NCBI RefSeq assembly: GCF_024868665.1
Contig: NC_079908.1
Location: forward strand, 3,104,277-3,168,276
From: Triplophysa rosa
Lineage: Eukaryota > Chordata > Actinopteri > Cypriniformes > Nemacheilidae
Reading direction: 5' to 3'
DNA: 64,000 nt
Shown here: positions 57,530-64,000 of the stretch, in pieces
Position numbering within the stretch: the first letter of the stretch is position 1
How the letters are laid out: each line of letters begins with the position of its first letter
Program-made: the position numbers and the translations under genes
Notes under the pieces: generated by a model
The model's database searches: none
What the model saw: the letters and a program-made list of their open reading frames with translations, nothing else
Told to the model about the DNA's origin: nothing

Positions 57530-58320
57530 GGGAAAATCCTTTGCAGACAAGCCTAATGCAGCCTCGGAGTAATGAACCCTGTCTGAGCATTCACAGAACA
57601 CGCTCATGACAAATGCACTTCAGTTTGCTTTAAAGCCACAATATGGAATATTTAGACCGCTAGATGGCGCACTTTCGAAACAATAACAAAAGGCAAAGCT
57701 AAATGACGTTATGTAGGAGAGTGGAATTATGGAACATGTCGTTTTCACTATCCAGAGGCATATGGAGATCGCCCATCATGTTCACGGACGAGATAATGAA
57801 TGAATTTTATTTTATTTCATCGTAATGAATTAGCTTGCAAGAAACGTGGATTGTAATGCTACGTTAGCCCGCGACTAATATTGGACTTTGTCAATTGATT
57901 TGGTAGTGTAATGCTACACAGTTTTACGTGTTTAAAACAGTCAAACAGTCGTCGTTTAAATAGTAAATTTGAACGAATCCACAGTATTTACAAGTAACGT
58001 TACTGGCTACATATTTTTGTGCGACATACTGTATTTCATAGGGTAACTACATTCATAACTATTCAAATGATCTATGCATGAGTATTTTGTGTACAATATC
58101 ATTTTGTTTGCTTACCTGTCTATTAAAACACTGTCGAGTCCAAGTTGGTCTTGAAGTTCTCTCCATTTAGAAAACGCCATACCGATATTAATCCTTGTTT
58201 TATTTCTTCGTTTGTCCATAATCCTGCTTGCCTCATTTGACCTACGTTTATGCTTTTTTTGGATTTCCTTTACTTGCCAAAGCGTAATCGTGATCCATAA
58301 TAACAGAACAACAGATGCTG
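57530..58320. other. Intergenic stretch, repeat-like, no gene seen
   Basis: CAATATGGAATATTTAGACCGCTAGATGGCGC near 57641 reads like the edge of a dispersed repeat, but its partner end was not fixed. No coding motif. Confidence 0.35.
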
Positions 58321-58322
58321 CG

Positions 58323-58420
58323 TCTAGGGCTGGGCGATGTGTTTAAATTTTTTTATCGAGAATCGACTTTAAAATCATCGCGATATCCGATAATAATCGG
58401 GTGTGATTTACTTCATGCAA
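58323..58420. mobile_element. hAT-like terminus, single end
   Basis: TAGGGCTGGGCGATGTG, followed by TCGATT/ATCGCGATA-type repeats, is the usual start of a fish hAT family. No matching right end was found in the window, so it is truncated or interrupted. Confidence 0.45.
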
Positions 58421-58861
58421 CGTTGCGCAGACGATCAATCTGGGAGGGAATTCGTTCCAGTCCCACCAAGTGCCAAACAAACATGCACGCGAGCGCACAA
58501 ACCAGCATTGCAGTGACTTCTTTCATCGGGTAAAGCGCGTAGATAAACCATAGCTTTTATGCAGTAGAAAAATGTTGCCGGTTTCCTGAAATTTCATCCT
58601 ACCCGTCAGATTATCCTACCAGGCATGCACATATCAATGTTACTTCATTTTTTTGCACTATAAAATCATCCTACCTGTTTATTTTATACTGCTACGGGAA
58701 TATGATAGTGTATTTTCGTTGTTAAACCATTAACGTTATACATATTATTTAATACCTATAGTACAATTTGATTGGGTGTTGTGCTGTAAATTAATCCTAC
58801 ATGTTTCTTTTATGCTGGTAGGATAATCTGACAGGGTATTTACACTGTAAATGTATTTTAT

Positions 58862-58985
58862 GTAGGGATGCACCGAATGTTCGGCCACCGAAAATGTTCG
58901 GCCGAAAATAGCAAAAAACGCAAGTTCGGTGTTCGGCCGAATATGTGAAGTGGCCGAATAAATTTTACCACACATGACTCGTGAT
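58862..58985. mobile_element. hAT-like terminus with TTCGGCC repeats, single end
   Basis: TAGGGATGCACCGAATGTTC, followed by repeated TTCGGCCGAA motifs, is a hAT-type end. No inverted partner (CGGTGCATCCCTA) was found to the right. Confidence 0.55.
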
Positions 58986-58989
58986 ACGA

Positions 58990-59740
58990 TCAAGCAGCAA
59001 CCAGCGGAGAGAGAGAGAGAACAGTCAGCTTTTGTGGGCGGAGCTTGGAGGAGAGACCTGAACTGAAATGGTTGTCACTTGTCAGTCAGCATCAGTCAGA
59101 ATTGCTTGCATTGCTTTTTTTTTCTTTAAATATTTTTGCAATGTAGGCTGTAATAATCCAACAGTTTTCTTTTATTCATATTTTTAGCTTATAGGCCTAA
59201 TGTGGAATGGCAGTTTTTAATGAACTGTTTTGTTGTAGGGGTACAGAGTAACTTACATTACATTCTTTTAGCAGTCAGTTATAGGCAGGCACGTGCAGGG
59301 GGGGGGGTGGAGGGTGCTTGAGCACCTGCCTCTTTGGCTCGTAATGCCGAAAGTGCCCTTTTATCAAGGCAAAAAATATATATTTTGTAATAAAAAGCCA
59401 TTTTGTGAAGCCCAGCTCAATCTAACTATTACTAAAATTAATGAATAATAATTTAACCCTAAATAAATGACTCACGTGATGACCTTTCACCTGATGACCT
59501 CATCTGGGAGGACTCCTCACGTTCAGACGCCTTCAATAGATTAGCGCATTTCCAGGATCTACATACTGTTCGCGGCTGCCGGGTAAGTGGTGTTTTCAGG
59601 GGAGCGGTGTGCTTGTTTACTTATTAGTGTATTTATTATTATTATACCTAAGTAGTAGTATTTCACAATAACGCCGCGAAGAGAGCCTGCACGGCTGTGT
59701 GTAGCCTGCTCTGAACTATGGAAGGCCGTTTGATCAAAAA
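58990..59740. other. Repeat-derived sequence, no gene seen
   Basis: Contains a G run (59301-59310) inside CAGGCACGTGCAGGGGG and other repeat-like text; nothing coding. Confidence 0.35.
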
Positions 59741-59747
59741 TGTCTTT

Positions 59748-59862
59748 AGACGTAACGTGTACAGACGTTAGATGCGTGGACGCGTTATTGCGCCTAAAGA
59801 CGTAATTTCGTCTACAGACGTTAGACGCATGGACGCGTAATTGCGTGTAGATGCGTAAACCT
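59748..59862. repeat. CpG-rich 50-bp tandem duplication
   Basis: AGACGTAA starts units at 59748 and 59798. Each has ACAGACGTTAGA(T/C)GC(G/A)TGGACGCGT and ATTGCG, with a partial third (GTAGATGCGTAAAC). About 18 CG dinucleotides lie in 115 bp. Confidence 0.75.
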
Positions 59863-59949
59863 TAGCGGCTCCATTGTCAAAATAAGAGTCACATCCAGCA
59901 ATGCAGACCTTACTGATATTTTATCTTTGCTACTCTTTTCTGTTGGCTG

Positions 59950-61023
59950 TAGTGTTGTCAAAAGTACCGGTACTTCGGGTCCAAGTCGGTACCTAAAAAT
60001 AAAAAAGTTGTCGGTACCTAATTTTCACAAGACCCGGTAGTACCGACGTACCGGGTCAACCGGGTACTGATGCTCTGTCTGACAGGTTGTTAGTCGGAAA
60101 CTTTTCATAGACGCAACAAGACGTGATGAGCGGATAAGCGCGGCTCCGATCCACAAGAGATGCGCACAGAAATACTTCAGATTCAAGTCATATCACGAAG
60201 AAAACGAACAGAGTTTTGTGGTGAAATGAGGAAGCATCCGGATTTATTTGAACAAGTTCAAGTGGTAAATTTCAAATTATGTTCGCGTTTGCATTATGAA
60301 TGTTGTAGCATATGTTAAGTTAAAGGTTACATTAAAATAAACATCCCTGTTTGCGTGTTAATTTGTTAGCGCCAATGCTAATCCAGTCAAGTGTCCTTAT
60401 TAACCATTTAATGCTTTTATAACTGTAATGGAGTAAAATTAATGGGAGGACAGGGTGGGGTTTACAGTACCTAGTATTTTATTTAGGCCTATCTGCAATC
60501 TATGTGCTAGAAAACTATCATACTAACTGCATGACTAGCAATGTGTATGTCTTGGATAGATAACTCTATTAGGTTTAAAAAACCACATTTAAACTAAAGA
60601 AAAATATATCTGTTGCATTTATTATTTTAATATACAGTTACCTTAATGCAAGTAATCTTGTGTAAATGCAGTATAAAAACTGAGGTTTGTTTTAATATTG
60701 CATATGCATGTTTGTTCAGTCAGTTGACTTACTGAAGTTTATTCTATTTGTCTTATACAGCAGCAGACTGAGGAGGATGTTCATCAGCATGAAAGACCCC
60801 AGTGAGCACACAACAGTTTCAGCAACAATTAACTTATACTTTATGTATACAAAATGGCATTGCTTTCTATACATTTATATTAACAATGAGCTTTATTAAT
60901 AAAATTGTGTTTCAATTAGCATGTACTTGTGTTTTGCTTTGGTACCGAAATTGGTACCGAGAACCGTGGAATTTTACTGGTATTGGTACCGACTACTGAA
61001 ATGTTGGTACCGTGACAACACTA
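59950..61023. mobile_element. hAT-type element with GGTACCG-rich ends (1074 bp)
   Basis: TAGTGTTGTCAAAAGTACCG ... CGGTACCAAC-type end reading GGTACCGTGACAACACTA, with a perfect 8-bp duplication GTTGGCTG (59942-59949 and 61024-61031). Subterminal GGTACC repeats occur at both ends. No transposase recognised in the interior. Confidence 0.9.
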
Positions 61024-61328
61024 GTTGGCTGTTATACTTATTTTATTATAACATGGCAATGATACGCTTAATTTAATGATTAAATCATTAATCATTAAAT
61101 TATTAATATGCAAATTTGTCATATGGTGTGACAGCAAAAATGTAGGAAAAAAACCAAGAACGAAGATAAATCTCTCTTGTGCTATTTTATATGATAAAAT
61201 CCCTGTTATGTTATTTTATATGATAAACATAAATATTAATAATATAAAATAATGTAAAACTAACCAATTTATTCGGCAACTACCAATGTCCTGTGCTGTG
61301 ATCCAAAAATAAAATGTTAAATATAACA

Positions 61329-62864
61329 GGGCTGCGTTTCCTGATAATGTTGTCTCTTAGCTATGAAGACTCTGAAGTTACACCTTAACTCAAGTTATTC
61401 CTTTTCTAGGTGTATAGCCTACTTCCTAAACTATACCCATAAGAGGTTACTTTCTTACTTCCCACGTTACCAGGTGCTTTCCATGGTGGTGGTGCTGAAT
61501 AAATATTGATCGTTCAACAATCAATTATTCACTCTATACAGGTACTGCTTTACTGCGTTATGTGAGGTAGCGGCGTTCTTTATAAAATAAGCACTTTAGA
61601 AATAGTTGAAGTTGCATTTATTAGGACTCATAGGATAAAAATAAACCAAATTGCAAACTAAATCCAACCATCGATATTATTTAATTTTGAAATGAGTGTG
61701 AGAACCCGCAATCTCATGCCCAAATGTATCAACCCCGCTACACTAACTGGCAGTATGGTCATATCAAAGGATCTCAAACTTTGGGTCGGAGGGTCACGAA
61801 AAGCCACTTGCTGTTGCGATGCATTAAAAAAGTTTATTCCAGTAACTTACAATTACTTGTATAGTTCACACGTTTATTGTGCTTGGACACTGAATGCTCA
61901 AGCGGCGTATTTACAGCGCGTAGCATGTAGCTTATGGCCGCGTTTATTAAAGCATTAAAATATAATCAACATTATTAATCACACTTACAATATCAAGGGA
62001 ATGAGATTAACAAGTATGCCATTATTGTGCAGCCCTACAATGAGGTATTTTGATACTGAAATTAAACATATTCATTCATGACAAGAAAAAGTAAAGTGAG
62101 TGAATGTGTGTTGTTTCCCTATTTTCTATTTAAAAGGTGTGCCATGAGATAGCCTACCTTTGATTATACCTGTGTTTGGGAACCTCTTATTTATATTATC
62201 ATATATGTTGCTATAGTGTTATTATTTACTCAACAAAACACAGAACCCGGAACATAATCAACAGCTATATCAGGAAAAAAAGAGCTGTATTTAGGGGCTT
62301 TGTATTTGACAAAGTTAGACTAACACGATCCAAAAGCTATTTGCTGCCGTGGCATTTTAACTTTTCTATCATTATAATTTCAGCATAAAATGTAGCCAGG
62401 TTTTAAAGGTTTAAATGCACTAAAATGCTCCGCGGTTGGCGCCGTCTTTGATTTAGCCAAAAAATTGCAGTTTGACTAAACTTTATTTTGTAATCTTTCT
62501 CTTTAAATATACTCAAAATTGTTTGGGTTGCCAGCTGATGCACCTTATTTAGATAAAAAGCTAACAACCATAAGTGTAAAGACAATTATATTCTTTTCAT
62601 GAAAACATGTCAACATAATGTTCTTTTTAAGTTTATAATTTTATTTGTAAAGACTGCGATGTAAAGAAGCTTTTTTCCACTGTGGCCACTAGTGGGATGT
62701 ACTCTTAACAGTGTTAAGGTATAGCTAAGAGTGCTCCAGACCAACCTTCTGAACATATAACTTACAGAAGGTACTGTATACTTAACTAAGAACGTTTTGG
62801 GAAACACATTAAGATCGAACTTAAGATCGACGTAGCGTTAAGAAGGTTTCGGGAAACGCGGCCC
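61329..62864. mobile_element. Possible TIR element, weak
   Basis: GGGCTGCGTTTCC (61329-61341) and GGGAAACGCGGCCC (62851-62864) are near-inverted ends. Similarity stops quickly and no target duplication was found, so this may be two unrelated copies of one repeat. Confidence 0.3.
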
Positions 62865-62922
62865 AGATCATTCACACTGTAAAACTAATATATTCATTGT
62901 CGATTGATTTTTGTCTAATAAT

Positions 62923-62960
<38 letters not shown>
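62923..62960. repeat. C run and (CT)n microsatellite
   Basis: CCCCCCCC followed by about fifteen CT units. Confidence 0.95.
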
Positions 62961-62962
<2 letters not shown>

Positions 62963-62964
62963 GT

Positions 62965-64000
62965 CTCTCTTAATTTTGTGCATATTATGTTTTAATGTAC
63001 TTGAATGCTGTGTTTCAGGATAAGTTAAGAAGGTTAACCACAGGTACAGTGGGTCGAGGACCAGGCAGACACGCACAGAGAACATCAGACTCAGAATATA
63101 AGATGCGCAGAAAATAAAACACAAGTAAAATCCAAGACTCACAGTCAGCTACTAGGCAATTTATAATTGGAATTGAAACATTGCTTGATTTAATGTAAAT
63201 TTGAATGTCAGTTAATGACATTTATTAATGTAGTAAAGTTAGTAAACTATGCAAGTTATTTTACGGACTTATCTTTAAATGGGTTGATGTCAAATGGAGT
63301 TTACATTTATAAATTGTCATTATATGTTTGACGTAAATTTGACTTGGCCAATAATTGTTTACCTTTGAATGTTTTACATTGATTTTGGTTACTGCTTCAC
63401 TTCTTGAAAAGGTCTCCTACAAGTCATACTTCAACAAATATTTTTTTTGGCACTTAAATCACTATCCTTAAGAACATTTCTATAACATTTTATAAATATG
63501 GGCCCTCACCTGTGTTTATGTTTGGGGAAATACCAGTAGATTTCGCGCCATGCAAGTGAGAATAGCTAGTGGGAACTGTGTCATTTCGCCATTGCGGTGA
63601 CTAAAAAATCCAATTCATTACTTGCAATAAGTTTCGATATCTTGTGTAGGCCTATTTTGGTAATTGAATTAATCTTACGTTTCATTCATACAATGAAAAA
63701 TCAAGTTTTAGGGCTACCCTTTACTAGAAAGAATGAATGTGCATTTTACCCATATTCCATTTAAAAGTATTTTGGTGGCGAAATAAACCTGTTTAGGTGG
63801 TTTCTGGAATGAAATTGTTTGAAATATACTGTATGTAATACAATAAACATTTTTTAGCTAATGCTGCTCTCTACATTTTTAACTGATTGACATACGGACT
63901 ATATTTCAGTAAGGCGTGCAATTTAAACATAACTTCTGATGTGCATTTATGTTCATGGCATTTATAATAAAAAAAGAGACGACTGTGCGCTTGATCCGCG
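62965..64000. other. Intergenic AT-rich end of the window, no gene seen
   Basis: Nothing recognised on either strand. Confidence 0.4.

Overview
The window is vertebrate genomic DNA from a ray-finned fish, most likely a cyprinid. It is AT-rich, has spliced exons, CA microsatellites, a tRNA-derived SINE ending in the usual fish tail, L2 and DIRS retroelements, and a dense population of hAT-type transposons. The species is not determined.

The only host gene I can support is gabra1 (GABA-A receptor alpha-1 subunit) on the minus strand. Seven coding exons with consensus splice sites and compatible phases lie at 24398-24499, 17553-17659, 15466-15533, 10470-10690, 8489-8571, 7936-8079 and 6873-7025. 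They encode about 285 residues: signal peptide, extracellular GABA/benzodiazepine-binding domain, Cys-loop and the first membrane helix. The exons for M2 to M4 are not found and should lie left of base 1. A probable 5'UTR exon is near 25855-26060.

Everything else is mobile DNA, its debris, or unassigned sequence. Left part (1-5300): an eroded L2 LINE (esterase-type ORF1, endonuclease, RT), split by a 1.1-kb solo LTR that carries reading frames and followed by a 310-bp solo LTR. Intronic part (5300-24400): two more copies of the short LTR, MITEs, a Tc1 relic, a hAT with a transposase C-terminal relic, and a hAT nested in another hAT that carries a 98-bp tandem array. Centre (30972-38681): a full-length Ty3/gypsy element with two 425-bp LTRs differing at one base. 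Its gag ends in a textbook -1 frameshift signal (slippery heptamer, 7-nt spacer, hairpin with pseudoknot potential), and the pro-pol frame opens with a MYND-type zinc finger before the protease. That frame carries three in-frame stops. Right part (38700-64000): a foldback repeat, a 969-bp solo LTR, a tyrosine-recombinase relic joined to an 84-bp coding-phase minisatellite later split by a TIR transposon, a TTAA-flanked element, a decayed DIRS retroelement on the minus strand, and another hAT with an intact target duplication.

Boundaries called exact rest on target-site duplications read directly from the sequence. Family names rest on recognised protein motifs or terminal-repeat and duplication signatures; no database search was possible.
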